DNA of 64,000 bases, from contig CALPMT020000016.1 in NCBI GenBank assembly GCA_943324745.2, forward strand, positions 1 through 64,000, read 5' to 3'. Position numbers and translations under genes: made by a program. The DNA comes from Chitinophaga pinensis. GTDB taxonomy: Bacteria; Bacteroidota; Bacteroidia; Flavobacteriales_D; Crocinitomicaceae. Below, one piece after another: positions 52,035-61,709 of this stretch. Numbering within the stretch: position 1 is the stretch's first letter; the number at the start of each line of letters is the position of its first letter. The notes beneath the pieces were generated by a model, which saw nothing but the letters and a program-made list of their open reading frames with translations, did no database searches and was not told where the DNA came from.

Positions 52035-53222
52035 ATGGAATTCAAAGTAACAAAAAACGCTAACATCCTTACATTGACATTAATTGTCTTAGGATTGTTG
52101 TTTACAGGTATTGGAATTGCTACAAGTATGGGTGATCATAATTTGAACACACGTATTGCTGGTAATTTACTAATTGATAGCTTTTTCTTTTTTGGAATTG
52201 GTTTAGGAGCTCTTTTCTTTTTAGCATTACAATATGCTACTGAAACTGGATGGTACGCATCAGTAAAGAGAGTTATTGAAGCTGTTTCTGGATTTTTACC
52301 TGTTGGTATTATCTTGATGGCTGTAACTTTATTAATTATCACTTTACAAGATGGTGCTCATTTATACATTTGGATGGATGATGAAGTTGTAAAAAACGAT
52401 GAGATTTTACAAGGTAAATCAACGTATTTGAATAAAGGTTTCTTCTGGATTAGAACTGTTGTTTATTTATCCGTATACTACATCTACTATAGAGGATTTA
52501 GAAAAAGATCTTTATTAGAGGATACTGTTGGTGGTACAGATATACACTTTACGAATTATAAAAAAGCTGCTGTTTTCTTAGTATTCTTTGCAGTATTTAG
52601 TTCTATGCAATCTTGGGATTGGATTATGTCTGTGGATGCACACTGGTTCAGTACTTTATTTGGATGGTATGTTTTTGCAGGTATGTGGTGTACTACAATG
52701 ATTACTTTAGTTACGTTAACACTATATTTAAAGAAAAATGGTTATTTACCAAACGTCAACGAATCCCATATTCATGATCTTGGTAAATGGACTTTTGCGA
52801 CAAGTTTCCTTTGGTCTTATTTATGGTTCTCTCAATTTATGTTGATTTGGTATGCTAATATCCCTGAAGAAACTACCTACCATTTAACAAGAATCAAAGA
52901 CTTTAGATTTTTATACTTTGGTATGTTCTTAGTTAATTTTGCTTTTCCTATGGTATTATTAATGTCTAGAGATGCAAAACGTCATGCTGGTATTTTAACT
53001 TTTGTTGGAGCTATTGTATTAGTTGGACACTGGGTAGATGTATACGTTATGATCATGGCAGGTTCTATGGGAGAACATGCAAGAATTGGTTTCTTAGAAA
53101 TCGGGTTATTACTTGCTGTACTTGGTTTGTTTTTAAAGACCATTTTAAAGAATTTAACAAAAGCACCGTTATCTGTTGTGAATCACCCATTCTTGGATGA
53201 AAGTATTCACCACGATATTTAA
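52035..53222 (+). CDS. actF: ActF: second NrfD-like membrane subunit
   Basis: A 395-residue membrane protein with about ten helices, homologous to ActC but shorter and more divergent (FFFGIGLGALFFLALQYATETGWYASVKR, WSYLWFSQFMLIWYANIPEET). It completes the six-gene act set. A quinone-binding or proton-handling role is proposed for the family. It is followed 33 bases later by coxB. Confidence 0.92.
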   Translation: MEFKVTKNANILTLTLIVLGLLFTGIGIATSMGDHNLNTRIAGNLLIDSFFFFGIGLGALFFLALQYATETGWYASVKRVIEAVSGFLPVGIILMAVTLLIITLQDGAHLYIWMDDEVVKNDEILQGKSTYLNKGFFWIRTVVYLSVYYIYYRGFRKRSLLEDTVGGTDIHFTNYKKAAVFLVFFAVFSSMQSWDWIMSVDAHWFSTLFGWYVFAGMWCTTMITLVTLTLYLKKNGYLPNVNESHIHDLGKWTFATSFLWSYLWFSQFMLIWYANIPEETTYHLTRIKDFRFLYFGMFLVNFAFPMVLLMSRDAKRHAGILTFVGAIVLVGHWVDVYVMIMAGSMGEHARIGFLEIGLLLAVLGLFLKTILKNLTKAPLSVVNHPFLDESIHHDI

Positions 53223-53255
53223 TCATATTTTTTATTCATAGCTAACCAAAACAAG

Positions 53256-54512
53256 ATGAGTTTTAAATTAATAACAATTATAGTAATCGTATTGGGTGTT
53301 CTTGCTGTTTCCCAATTGGTAAGATTATATGAGCTATCTTCTAAATTAAGAAATAGAAGAGAAGAGGATATTACGAATCGTGATAACAAATTAAATGCTA
53401 ATTTGATGCTTACGTTCATGATTTTATTCTATGCTGGTTTCATTTATTTGATGACTGAGTATGGGTGGACTGGTAGAGGAGATGCTGCTTCTATTCATGG
53501 TGAAACAACAGATTGGTTATTGAATTTGAATTTTATAATCATTATTGCTGTTTTTTTTCTAACTAATACTTTATTGTTTGGTTTTGCTTGGAAGTATGTA
53601 CGTAAACCTGGTGTGAAAGCGTATTTTTATCCACATGATAACAAGCTTGAGTTAATTTGGACAGTTGTTCCTGCTATCGTTTTAGCAGTCATTATCATTT
53701 TGGGTTTAAAAACTTGGAATGGTATTACTGGAGAATCTTCAAAAGAGGCTATTCGTATTGAGTTATTCTCTAAACAATTTGATTGGACTGCTCGTTATTC
53801 TGGTGAGGATAATGTATTAGGTAAATATGATTATAAACTGACTACTGCAGAAAATGAGTTAGCACTTATGACAGAAGCTACTTTAGATTCTGCTATTCGT
53901 TATATGGAGTTTGGTAAATCAGATAGTACTGTTTTAGGGATTAAATTATTAGAAAATAAATTAAATAATCCAAAAAACATGTTTATTCCTGAGGATCGTG
54001 AAAAAATGGAAACGGATTTAGATCGTAAAACTCGTTTGTTACGATTATTGTACCAAATGAAAGCAAGACATAATTATAAATTAGATGCTTCTGCTTACGA
54101 TGATATCTTACAAAAAGATACCCTTCATTTATTAAAAGGAAAAGAATACGAAATTAGTTTTAGAGCTAAAGATGTAATTCATTCAGCTTATTTCCCACAT
54201 TTCCGTGCACAAATTAATACAGTACCTGGTCAAGTTACTCGTATGAAATTAACTCCATCTATCTCTACCAAAGAGATGAGAGAGAAAAAAGACAATCCTA
54301 AATTTAATTTCGTTTTAATGTGTAATAAAATTTGTGGAAGTGCACACTATAAAATGAAAATGATTGTGGTTGTAGATACACCAGAGCAATATGCTGCTTG
54401 GATGAAATCTAAAACCACTTTCAAAGATGATTATCTTAAGCCTGCTGCAGCTGTAAGTGATTCTACTTCAGTTGTACCAGCTGCAGATTCTACTAAATTG
54501 GCAGTTAAATAA
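53256..54512 (+). CDS. coxB: Cytochrome c oxidase subunit II (CuA)
   Basis: Receives electrons from cytochrome c at a binuclear CuA centre. The 418-residue protein has an N-terminal helix, the usual two subunit II helices (IIIIAVFFLTNTLLFGF, LELIWTVVPAIVLAVIIIL) and the CuA site with H in KDVIHSAYFPHFRAQ and the full CNKICGSAHYKM motif. A charged helical insertion of about 80 residues (TAENELALMTEAT to KARHNYKL, roughly residues 195-280) lies between FDWTARYSG and the CuA cupredoxin strands. A C-terminal Ala/Ser tail follows. It is directly downstream of the act genes, supporting a supercomplex. Confidence 0.94.
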   Translation: MSFKLITIIVIVLGVLAVSQLVRLYELSSKLRNRREEDITNRDNKLNANLMLTFMILFYAGFIYLMTEYGWTGRGDAASIHGETTDWLLNLNFIIIIAVFFLTNTLLFGFAWKYVRKPGVKAYFYPHDNKLELIWTVVPAIVLAVIIILGLKTWNGITGESSKEAIRIELFSKQFDWTARYSGEDNVLGKYDYKLTTAENELALMTEATLDSAIRYMEFGKSDSTVLGIKLLENKLNNPKNMFIPEDREKMETDLDRKTRLLRLLYQMKARHNYKLDASAYDDILQKDTLHLLKGKEYEISFRAKDVIHSAYFPHFRAQINTVPGQVTRMKLTPSISTKEMREKKDNPKFNFVLMCNKICGSAHYKMKMIVVVDTPEQYAAWMKSKTTFKDDYLKPAAAVSDSTSVVPAADSTKLAVK

Positions 54513-54541
54513 ATTGAATTAATTTTTTTAAATTAAATATA

Positions 54542-56356
54542 ATGTCAGCAATAACACACGACACACACGGACATCACGATGCTCATGATCACCACGATCA
54601 CCATGAGGAAACGTTTATCTCAAAATACATTTTCAGTCAAGATCATAAAATGATTGGAAAGCAGTTTTTAATTACTGCTGTATTTATGGGGTTAGTAGCT
54701 ATGTTACTTTCTTTATTATTCCGTATTCAATTGGCTTGGCCAGGTGAGAGTTCTGATTTCTTATCATTATTTTTAGGGGAGACTTGGGCTCCAGGTGGAA
54801 TATTGAAAGAAAACATGTACTTAGGTTTAGTTACTATTCATGGTACAATCATGGTTTTCTTCCTTTTAACAGGTGGTTTATCTGGAACTTTCTCTAACTT
54901 ATTAATTCCATTGCAAATTGGAGCACGTGATATGGCTTCTGGTTTCTTAAACATGGTTTCTTACTGGTTGTTTGCTGGTTCATCCGTAATCATGTTGGTT
55001 TCTTTGTTTATTGAAACAGGACCTGCTATGGCTGGATGGACAATCTATCCTCCATTATCTGCCTTACCTCAAGCTATTGAAGGTTCTGGTTTAGGAATGA
55101 CACTTTGGTTATTATCTATGACTTTGTTTATTGCTGGTTCCTTGATTGGTTCATTGAATTACATCGTTACAGTATTGAACTTACGTACTACTGGTATGTC
55201 TATGACTAGAATGCCTTTAACAATTTGGGCTTTCTTTGTTACTGCTATTTTAGGTGTACTTTCTTTTCCTGTTTTATTATCTGCTGCTGTATTGTTAATG
55301 ATGGACCGTTTAGCAGGAACAAGTTTTTACTTATCTGATATTATCGTTGGTGGTGAAATGTTAGAAAATCATGGTGGATCTCCTTTATTATATCAACATT
55401 TATTTTGGTTCTTAGGTCACCCAGAGGTATATATCGTCCTATTACCTGCTTTAGGTTTATCTTCTGAGGTTATTTCAACGAATGCTAGAAAACCAATCTT
55501 TGGTTACCGTGCGATGATAGGTTCTATTTTAGCAATTGGTTTTTTATCCTTTATCGTATGGGGTCACCACATGTTCGTAACAGGTATGAATCCTTTCTTA
55601 GGTAGTGTATTCGTATTTACTACATTATTAATTGCTATTCCTTCTGCAGTTAAAGTATTTAATTACTTGACAACATTATGGAGAGGTAGTATCGTATTTA
55701 CGCCTGCTATGTTATTTGCGGTTGGTTTAGTATCTACGTTTATTACTGGTGGTGTAACAGGTATTATTCTTGCAGATTCAGCATTAGATATTGCAGTACA
55801 TGACACTTATTTCGTAGTAGCACACTTCCATATTGTAATGGGAATGTCTGCTGTGTTTGGTATGTTTGCTGGTGTTTACCATTGGTTCCCAAAAATGTAT
55901 GGTCGTATGATGAATACACGTTTAGGTTACGCTCACTTCTGGGTTACATTAGTAGGAGCATATGGTGTTTTCTTCCCAATGCACTTTGTTGGTCTAGCAG
56001 GAGCTCCACGTCGTTATTATGATTATTCAGTATATAATGAATTTGATACCAATACGTATGAAATGATGTTAGACTTAAACGTTATTATTACTGTTTTTGC
56101 TATTATCGCTGCATTAGGTCAAATGATTTTCTTATTCAATTTCTTTTATAGTATCTTTAGAGGTCCTGTAGCAGTTCAAAACCCTTGGAAATCTAATACA
56201 TTAGAATGGACAACTCCTGTTGAACACGTACATGGTAACTGGCCTGGTGCTTTGCCTGTTGTTCACAGATGGCCATACGATTATTCTAAGCCTGGTGCAG
56301 AAGAGGATTATATCCTTCAAACTGTTCCTTTAGCTGAAGGAGAAGAAGAACATTAA
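54542..56356 (+). CDS. coxA: Cytochrome c oxidase subunit I (haem-copper core)
   Basis: The 604-residue catalytic subunit with about twelve helices. CuB and tyrosine ligands are in WFLGHPEVYIVLLPALG and IVWGHHMFVTGMNP; haem ligands are in VTIHGTIMVFFLL and HDTYFVVAHFHIVMG. The cytoplasmic N-terminus is strongly His-rich (HDTHGHHDAHDHHDHH within the first 22 residues). Genes for subunit III and haem synthesis do not follow; a terminator ends the operon here. Confidence 0.95.
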   Translation: MSAITHDTHGHHDAHDHHDHHEETFISKYIFSQDHKMIGKQFLITAVFMGLVAMLLSLLFRIQLAWPGESSDFLSLFLGETWAPGGILKENMYLGLVTIHGTIMVFFLLTGGLSGTFSNLLIPLQIGARDMASGFLNMVSYWLFAGSSVIMLVSLFIETGPAMAGWTIYPPLSALPQAIEGSGLGMTLWLLSMTLFIAGSLIGSLNYIVTVLNLRTTGMSMTRMPLTIWAFFVTAILGVLSFPVLLSAAVLLMMDRLAGTSFYLSDIIVGGEMLENHGGSPLLYQHLFWFLGHPEVYIVLLPALGLSSEVISTNARKPIFGYRAMIGSILAIGFLSFIVWGHHMFVTGMNPFLGSVFVFTTLLIAIPSAVKVFNYLTTLWRGSIVFTPAMLFAVGLVSTFITGGVTGIILADSALDIAVHDTYFVVAHFHIVMGMSAVFGMFAGVYHWFPKMYGRMMNTRLGYAHFWVTLVGAYGVFFPMHFVGLAGAPRRYYDYSVYNEFDTNTYEMMLDLNVIITVFAIIAALGQMIFLFNFFYSIFRGPVAVQNPWKSNTLEWTTPVEHVHGNWPGALPVVHRWPYDYSKPGAEEDYILQTVPLAEGEEEH

Positions 56357-56373
56357 TCTGTTTATAATATTTG

Positions 56374-56406
56374 AAAGCCTTCTAACATTTGTTAGAAGGC
56401 TTTTTT
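56374..56406 (+). terminator. Intrinsic terminator of the act-cox operon
   Basis: AAAGCCTTCTAAC pairs with GTTAGAAGGCTTT (13 pairs, ATTT loop) and is followed by six T. The last T is the first base of the ruvB -7 box. Confidence 0.92.
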
Positions 56407-56413
56407 ATTTTTG
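56406..56413 (+). promoter_or_regulatory. -7 promoter box (TATTTTTG) of ruvB
   Basis: Exact TAnnTTTG match beginning at the last T of the coxA terminator. A TTTG at 56388 is only 14 bases upstream, so the -33 is uncertain. Confidence 0.5.
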
Positions 56414-56436
56414 TACTATCATTTACAACTACTGTT

Positions 56437-57462
56437 TTGGAAGAAGATTCATTTGATTATCGTGGCGAGGTTGATAAACCTAATGACAACGATTACGATA
56501 AAGTATTACGTCCTAAAAAATTGACTGATTTTGCTGGTCAAAAGCAAGTAGTTGAAAATTTGGAGATTTTTGTTCAAGCTGCAACTCAGAGAGGCGAACC
56601 TTTGGATCATGTTTTGTTACATGGGCCTCCAGGACTTGGCAAAACAACTTTAGCAAATATTATTGCAAATGAGTTAGGTGTAGGTTTTAAAGTTACTAGC
56701 GGTCCTGTTTTAGATAAACCTGGTGATTTAGCTGGTTTACTTACTAATTTAGATTCTGGAGATGTTCTTTTCATTGATGAAATTCATCGTTTAAGTCCTG
56801 TAGTAGAAGAGTATTTGTATTCAGCCATGGAGGATTATGTGATCGATATATTGATTGATAGTGGTCCGAATGCTCGTACTGTTCAAATATCTTTAAATCC
56901 CTTTACATTAATAGGAGCAACTACACGTTCTGGTTTATTAACATCTCCGTTACGCGCTCGTTTTGGTATCAATGCACGTTTACAATATTATGATTCTAAG
57001 ACGTTAACTGGTATTGTTGAACGTTCTTCGGATTTATTACATATTCCTATTAATGAACATGCTGCTTATTCCATTGCTAGTCGTAGTCGTGGGACACCTC
57101 GTATTGCTAATGCTTTGTTACGACGAGTTCGTGATTTTGCTCAAGTTAAAGGTTCAGGTAAGATTGATATTGAGATTACGGATATTGCTTTAGAAGCATT
57201 AAATGTAGATGCGTTTGGTTTGGATGAAATGGATAATCGTATTTTACTAGCGATCATTGATAAATTCAAAGGTGGTCCAGTTGGTTTAACTACAATTGCT
57301 ACAGCAATTGGTGAGAATTCGGGCACATTAGAAGAGGTATATGAACCGTTTTTAATTCAAGAAGGTTTTCTTATACGCACTCAAAGAGGTAGAAAAGCTA
57401 CTGAAAAGGCATATAAACATCTTGGAAGAGATATTGGTTTTATTCAAGGAGGTTTGTTTTAG
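56437..57462 (+). CDS. ruvB: Holliday junction helicase RuvB
   Basis: RuvB is the hexameric motor of Holliday junction migration with RuvA. The frame opens at 56389, but that part lies within the coxA terminator and promoter; family alignment begins around LEEDSFDY, and the TTG at 56437 is the best start, downstream of the -7 box. No ATG is available before the conserved region. The AAA core has Walker [14 protein letters not shown], Walker [12 protein letters not shown], sensor [11 protein letters not shown] and the arginine-finger region SPLRARFG; the winged-helix C-terminus ends [13 protein letters not shown]. Confidence 0.95.
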   Translation: MEEDSFDYRGEVDKPNDNDYDKVLRPKKLTDFAGQKQVVENLEIFVQAATQRGEPLDHVLLHGPPGLGKTTLANIIANELGVGFKVTSGPVLDKPGDLAGLLTNLDSGDVLFIDEIHRLSPVVEEYLYSAMEDYVIDILIDSGPNARTVQISLNPFTLIGATTRSGLLTSPLRARFGINARLQYYDSKTLTGIVERSSDLLHIPINEHAAYSIASRSRGTPRIANALLRRVRDFAQVKGSGKIDIEITDIALEALNVDAFGLDEMDNRILLAIIDKFKGGPVGLTTIATAIGENSGTLEEVYEPFLIQEGFLIRTQRGRKATEKAYKHLGRDIGFIQGGLF

Positions 57463-57467
57463 ATAGT

Positions 57468-58394
57468 ATGTATAATCACAGTTCCTCGACTTCTATAATT
57501 AAAAATATAGCCTATGAACTAGGTTTTCAATTTTGTGGTATTTCTAATGCTGATTTTTTAGAAGAAGAAGCCTGTCGTTTAGAGAAATGGTTGAAAAATG
57601 ATATGAACGGTTCTATGCGTTATATGGAAAGTCATTTTGATATGCGTTTGGACCCACGGTTATTAGTTCCTGGAGCAAAAAGTGTAGTTTCTTTAATTTA
57701 TAATTATTATCCATTAGATACACAAAGAGTAGATACCTACAAAATATCTAAATATGCTTATGGTACTGACTATCATTTTGTCTTAAAAGATAAATTAAAA
57801 ATATTTTTAGATAGAATAAGGGAGGAAATTGGAGAAGTTGATGGTCGTGTTTTTGTTGATTCTGCTCCTGTTATGGATAAAGTTTGGGCCAAAAAGTCTG
57901 GTTTAGGTTGGGTTGGAAAGCATAGCAATTTAATTCATCCTAAAAAAGGATCGTTTTTCTTTATAGCCGAATTGATTTTGGATTTAGAACTAGTAGCAGA
58001 TGGCCCTATCAAAGATTATTGCGGTACATGTACTCGTTGTATAGATGCATGTCCAACGGATGCGATTGTTCAACCTTATATAGTAGATGGATCTAAATGT
58101 ATTTCATATTTAACCATTGAGTTAAAAGATGAGATAATTCCTTCTGAGTTTTCTAGAAAATTGAATGATTGGATTTTTGGTTGTGATATTTGTCAAGATG
58201 TATGCCCTTGGAATCGATTTTCTACTCCTCATACTGAATCCTTATTTAAACCCACATCTTCATTGCTAGACTTATCTAAAAATGATTGGAATGATTTAAC
58301 AGATGAAGTATTTTCAGAACTCTTTAAAAAAAGTGCTGTTAAAAGAACAAAAAAAAGCGGATTAATTCGTAATATTAAGTTTGTCAACGACTAA
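57468..58394 (+). CDS. queG: Epoxyqueuosine reductase QueG
   Basis: QueG reduces epoxyqueuosine to queuosine in tRNA using cobalamin and two [4Fe-4S] clusters, the last step after QueA (5098). The 308-residue protein has the N-terminal cobalamin-binding DUF1730 region ([23 protein letters not shown]) and the cluster motifs [12 protein letters not shown] and [11 protein letters not shown]. It begins 6 bases after ruvB, an arrangement that recurs in flavobacteria to my knowledge. The HEAT-like C-terminal extension of long QueG forms is missing. Confidence 0.94.
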   Translation: MYNHSSSTSIIKNIAYELGFQFCGISNADFLEEEACRLEKWLKNDMNGSMRYMESHFDMRLDPRLLVPGAKSVVSLIYNYYPLDTQRVDTYKISKYAYGTDYHFVLKDKLKIFLDRIREEIGEVDGRVFVDSAPVMDKVWAKKSGLGWVGKHSNLIHPKKGSFFFIAELILDLELVADGPIKDYCGTCTRCIDACPTDAIVQPYIVDGSKCISYLTIELKDEIIPSEFSRKLNDWIFGCDICQDVCPWNRFSTPHTESLFKPTSSLLDLSKNDWNDLTDEVFSELFKKSAVKRTKKSGLIRNIKFVND

Positions 58395-58483
58395 TATTTT
58401 CAGAATATTTAAAGAAGTTTTTTGGACTCGTGGATTGAAAATGTTGTTTGAGTATACCTTTTCAATATTAGTTTACATGATCA

Positions 58484-59734
58484 TTAAATTTTACTTTCAA
58501 ACTTTTTAAATATCACTGATGCTATGTGTCCACCAAATCCAAAAGTATTACTCATTGCATAGTTTATTTTTTTTGATTCAGCTTTCTCAAGAGGAAAATG
58601 AAATAAATCTTTGAATTCAGGTTCTATTTCAGTTGTATTAATTGTAGGAGGCACTACATCTTCTTGAAGTGCTTTAATACACGCAATTGCTTCTATCGCA
58701 CCAGCTGCACCTAAAAGATGACCAGTCATAGATTTCGTACCTGAAATACTTAATGATTTTCGTTCTCCAAAAACACGTTTTGCTGCAATTAATTCACTAA
58801 TATCTCCTTGAGGAGTTGATGTAGCGTGCATATTCACATAGTCAATTGCATCAGGCGAAATTTCAGCTTCTTCTAAAGCTAATTCCATTCCCAAAACTGC
58901 ACCTTCACCTTCTGGGTGTGTACCAGTTAAGTGATAAGCATCTGCAGCCATACCTCCTCCAACTACTTCACCTAAAATTGTAGCTCCACGTTTTATAGCA
59001 TGTTCATATTCTTCTAAGATTATTGCACCAGCTCCTTCGCCCATCACAAATCCATCACGTTTTATATCAAATGGACGTGAAGCAGTCGTATAATTATCAT
59101 TTCGTTTAGACAAGGCTTGTGCAGATGAAAACCCTCCAATTGCAGCTTGATTAATCGCTGCCTCTGAACCTCCAGAAATAATAATGTCTGCTTTGTTCCA
59201 ACGGATATAATTAAATGCATCAATTAATGCTGTGTTAGAAGTTGCACAAGCAGAAACTGGACAATAATTCACACCGCGTAAACCGTATTTAATTGAAATA
59301 ACACCTGAAGCGATGTCGACTAGAATACGAGGAATGAAGAATGGAGTAAATCGTGGTGTTCCATCTCCTTGACAAAATTCCATCATTTGATCTTGGAAGG
59401 TTTGTATTCCTCCATTTCCGGAACCCCATATTACCCCAATACGGTTGCAATTTAATGTTGAGAAATCTAAATTTGCTTGTTTAACAGCTTCATCTACTGA
59501 AACTAAGGCATATTGAGTAAAAGGATCGTACTTACGAATTTCTTTCACATCAAAATATGTTCTTGGGTCGTATCCTTTTAATTCACAGGCGAATGTAGTT
59601 TTGAATTTTTCTGTTTCAAATTTGGTAATTGGGCTAGCTCCACTAACACCATTTTTCATATTCGTCCAGTATTCTTCTACTGAATTTCCAATTGGTGTTA
59701 ATGCACCCATTCCAGTAATCACAACTCTTCTCAT
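58484..59734 (-). CDS. fabF: 3-oxoacyl-ACP synthase II (FabF family)
   Basis: Condensing enzyme for fatty-acid chain elongation. The Cys-His-His triad is C173 (VSACATSN), H313 (NMHATSTPQGD) and H349 (SMTGHLLGAAG); the GFGGH near the C-terminus is the usual glycine loop. At 416 residues it is full length. It is not next to acpP, as the main flavobacterial fabF normally is, so it may be a second copy, perhaps tied to lipid A acyl chains through its lpxB neighbour (inference). It starts one base after the lpxB stop. Confidence 0.92.
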   Translation of the reverse strand: MRRVVITGMGALTPIGNSVEEYWTNMKNGVSGASPITKFETEKFKTTFACELKGYDPRTYFDVKEIRKYDPFTQYALVSVDEAVKQANLDFSTLNCNRIGVIWGSGNGGIQTFQDQMMEFCQGDGTPRFTPFFIPRILVDIASGVISIKYGLRGVNYCPVSACATSNTALIDAFNYIRWNKADIIISGGSEAAINQAAIGGFSSAQALSKRNDNYTTASRPFDIKRDGFVMGEGAGAIILEEYEHAIKRGATILGEVVGGGMAADAYHLTGTHPEGEGAVLGMELALEEAEISPDAIDYVNMHATSTPQGDISELIAAKRVFGERKSLSISGTKSMTGHLLGAAGAIEAIACIKALQEDVVPPTINTTEIEPEFKDLFHFPLEKAESKKINYAMSNTFGFGGHIASVIFKKFESKI

Positions 59735-59735
59735 A

Positions 59736-60887
59736 CTATATTTTATTATCCTCCATTTGTTTAATAATATGTAATGCTACCTTTTCGCTAGCACTTCCAT
59801 TTCCTAACATTTCTATCAAAGTTGCGCAATCTTGGTATTGTTGTTCTCTTTTTTTTCCTCCTTTCAATACAAATGATAACTCTTTAGCAACTTGTACAAC
59901 ATTACATTCATCCTGTATTAATTCTCGAACAACTTCGCGGTCGAAAATTAGATTCACTAATGAAATATACTTAATTTTTATTAAACGTTTTGCTATTTTG
60001 TAAGAAATTGGAGAAGCAATGTAACAAACCACTTGCGGAACTCCAAAAAGAGCAGTTTCTAAAGTTGCAGTTCCAGAAGTCACCAACGCAGCTTCAGCAG
60101 CTTCTAAAATTTCATAGGTCTTCCCAAACAAAATCTTTGCGTCATACCCTTGAATAAATGGAGCATAAAAATCTTCCTCTAAAGAAGGCGCTCCTGCAAT
60201 TACAAATTGATAATCCGGAAATTTACCTGCAGCCTCCAACATCACAGGCAATTTAGTCCTCACCTCTTGTCTCCTACTACCAGGTAATATCGCCACAATC
60301 GGTTTTTCAAAAGGAACGTTTTTTTCTTGAATATTATGATTCAGGTAGTAAGGCTCTAGTAGAACTCGAAGACCTCGAAACTCAGCAATTGCATCCACCA
60401 AAGGATTCCCAACATACTCTACTTCTATATCGTATTTCTTGAAAAACTCGGTTTCAAATGGAAAAATAGTGAAAAGCGTATCTACGTATTTATTGATTTT
60501 GTGAACGCGCGACTCTTTCCAAGCCCATACCTTTGGAGAAATGTAATAATACACCTTGATTCCTTCTGAGTTAGCCCATTTAGCCATACGTAAATTGAAT
60601 CCAGGATAGTCTATCAATACAAGCCCATCTGGTTGAAAATTTAGAATATCTTTTTTACACTTTTTGAAATTCTGAACGATTCGTCCTAAATTCATAATCA
60701 CTTCTACAAAGCCCATAAAAGCCAAAGCTTTATAATGTTTTTCTGGTGGAATATTCGCTGCTTTTTCCATCAAATCCCCACCCCAAAAACGAAGATCAAT
60801 TGTAGTATCCTGTCGTTTTAAAGCCTTGATTAAATTCGATCCATGTAAATCTCCCGATGCTTCTCCAGCGATTAAAAAAAGCTTCAT
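59736..60887 (-). CDS. lpxB: Lipid-A-disaccharide synthase
   Basis: LpxB joins lipid X and UDP-diacylglucosamine into the lipid A disaccharide. The 383-residue GT-B protein shows LIAGEASGDLHGSNLIKAL at the start, VLIDYPGFNLRMAKWA, YYISPKVWAWKESRVHKI, FVGNPLVDAI-like segment VEYVGNPLVDA, ILPGSRRQEV and TSGTATLETALFGVPQVVCY. This confirms an LPS-bearing outer membrane. It lies between a small membrane protein (5-base gap) and fabF (1-base gap). Confidence 0.96.
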   Translation of the reverse strand: MKLFLIAGEASGDLHGSNLIKALKRQDTTIDLRFWGGDLMEKAANIPPEKHYKALAFMGFVEVIMNLGRIVQNFKKCKKDILNFQPDGLVLIDYPGFNLRMAKWANSEGIKVYYYISPKVWAWKESRVHKINKYVDTLFTIFPFETEFFKKYDIEVEYVGNPLVDAIAEFRGLRVLLEPYYLNHNIQEKNVPFEKPIVAILPGSRRQEVRTKLPVMLEAAGKFPDYQFVIAGAPSLEEDFYAPFIQGYDAKILFGKTYEILEAAEAALVTSGTATLETALFGVPQVVCYIASPISYKIAKRLIKIKYISLVNLIFDREVVRELIQDECNVVQVAKELSFVLKGGKKREQQYQDCATLIEMLGNGSASEKVALHIIKQMEDNKI

Positions 60888-60892
60888 GGAAA

Positions 60893-61210
60893 TTATTTAA
60901 TGTATTGTATATAAACGATATATGGAATAAAAGCCATTGATGCTAAAATAATACCTGTAGTAAAATTGTAGCGACGTTTATTTAATGACCAATAAAACCA
61001 AGCTAAATTAGCAATTACTGAAATAGATAAAATTTTACAACGAAAAATATCATTCGTAAAAAACATATTCCAATAATAATCAAATTTAAGAAAACTCGAA
61101 TTATCGATCCAAGGATATATAAACTCCACTAGAGGGGTAGCTAAAAACACGGTTACTAATCCAAGTAATACTCCGTAGGTGTGTTGTTTACTCCAATAAC
61201 GTAAATTCAT
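60893..61210 (-). CDS. Small membrane protein, unknown function
   Basis: A 105-residue protein with three likely membrane helices (about 12-30, 57-75 and 82-102), the first after a short basic N-terminus. I do not recognise the family. It heads the lpxB-fabF operon, so a role in envelope lipid handling is possible. Its -7 box ends four bases before the ATG, suggesting a leaderless mRNA. Confidence 0.65.
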   Translation of the reverse strand: MNLRYWSKQHTYGVLLGLVTVFLATPLVEFIYPWIDNSSFLKFDYYWNMFFTNDIFRCKILSISVIANLAWFYWSLNKRRYNFTTGIILASMAFIPYIVYIQYIK

Positions 61211-61214
61211 ATTT

Positions 61215-61222
61215 CAAATATA
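61215..61222 (-). promoter_or_regulatory. -7 box (TATATTTG) four bases before a start codon
   Basis: Exact TAnnTTTG on the minus strand, separated by AAAT from the ATG of the small membrane protein. Confidence 0.6.
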
Positions 61223-61701
61223 AGGACTTTTAGTATTTAGTGTATAAAAGTGATGGTTCAATCAATGAATTTAAAGTTAATAATTCTAAAATAGCAAATA
61301 TTGATTTTTAAATTCATTTTCTTGTATGAGTGTAATAATTTAAATTTAAAACATTAATTAAAAGTGTTCACTCACATATTTAAAGATTTTATTTCAAAGT
61401 AAGTATTAGAATTATGATTTTTTGTCTACTTATTTTATATAATATATCATAATTTTAGTTTTAAAGGGGCATTTACCGTGATGAACTCCGTTTGCTAATC
61501 CTAATTTTGCTCAAATCTCATGTCGTAATAAAATCACTTTTTTATTAATAACCTTTGATTTGCTCTGAAAGTATCTTATGTATTTGTTTATTAGTATTTT
61601 AACATTTAAAATATTCATAAACACTAATATATTTTAAAATAAAAAATTCGTACATAACTAAAGAAGGTGTACAAATAAATTTTACTAAAAAATAATTTCA
61701 T

Positions 61702-61709
61702 TAACTTCG
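61702..61709 (+). promoter_or_regulatory. -7-like box (TAACTTCG) four bases before rnpA
   Basis: One mismatch from TAnnTTTG; separated from the rnpA ATG by TTTT. Confidence 0.45.

Noticed and set aside
58395-58483. AT-rich nested inverted repeats between queG and fabF as a terminator
   Set aside because: ATTGAAAA/TTTTCAAT and CTAATATT/AATATTAG can pair, but stems are AT-only with long loops and lack a T-run, so support is too weak to list.
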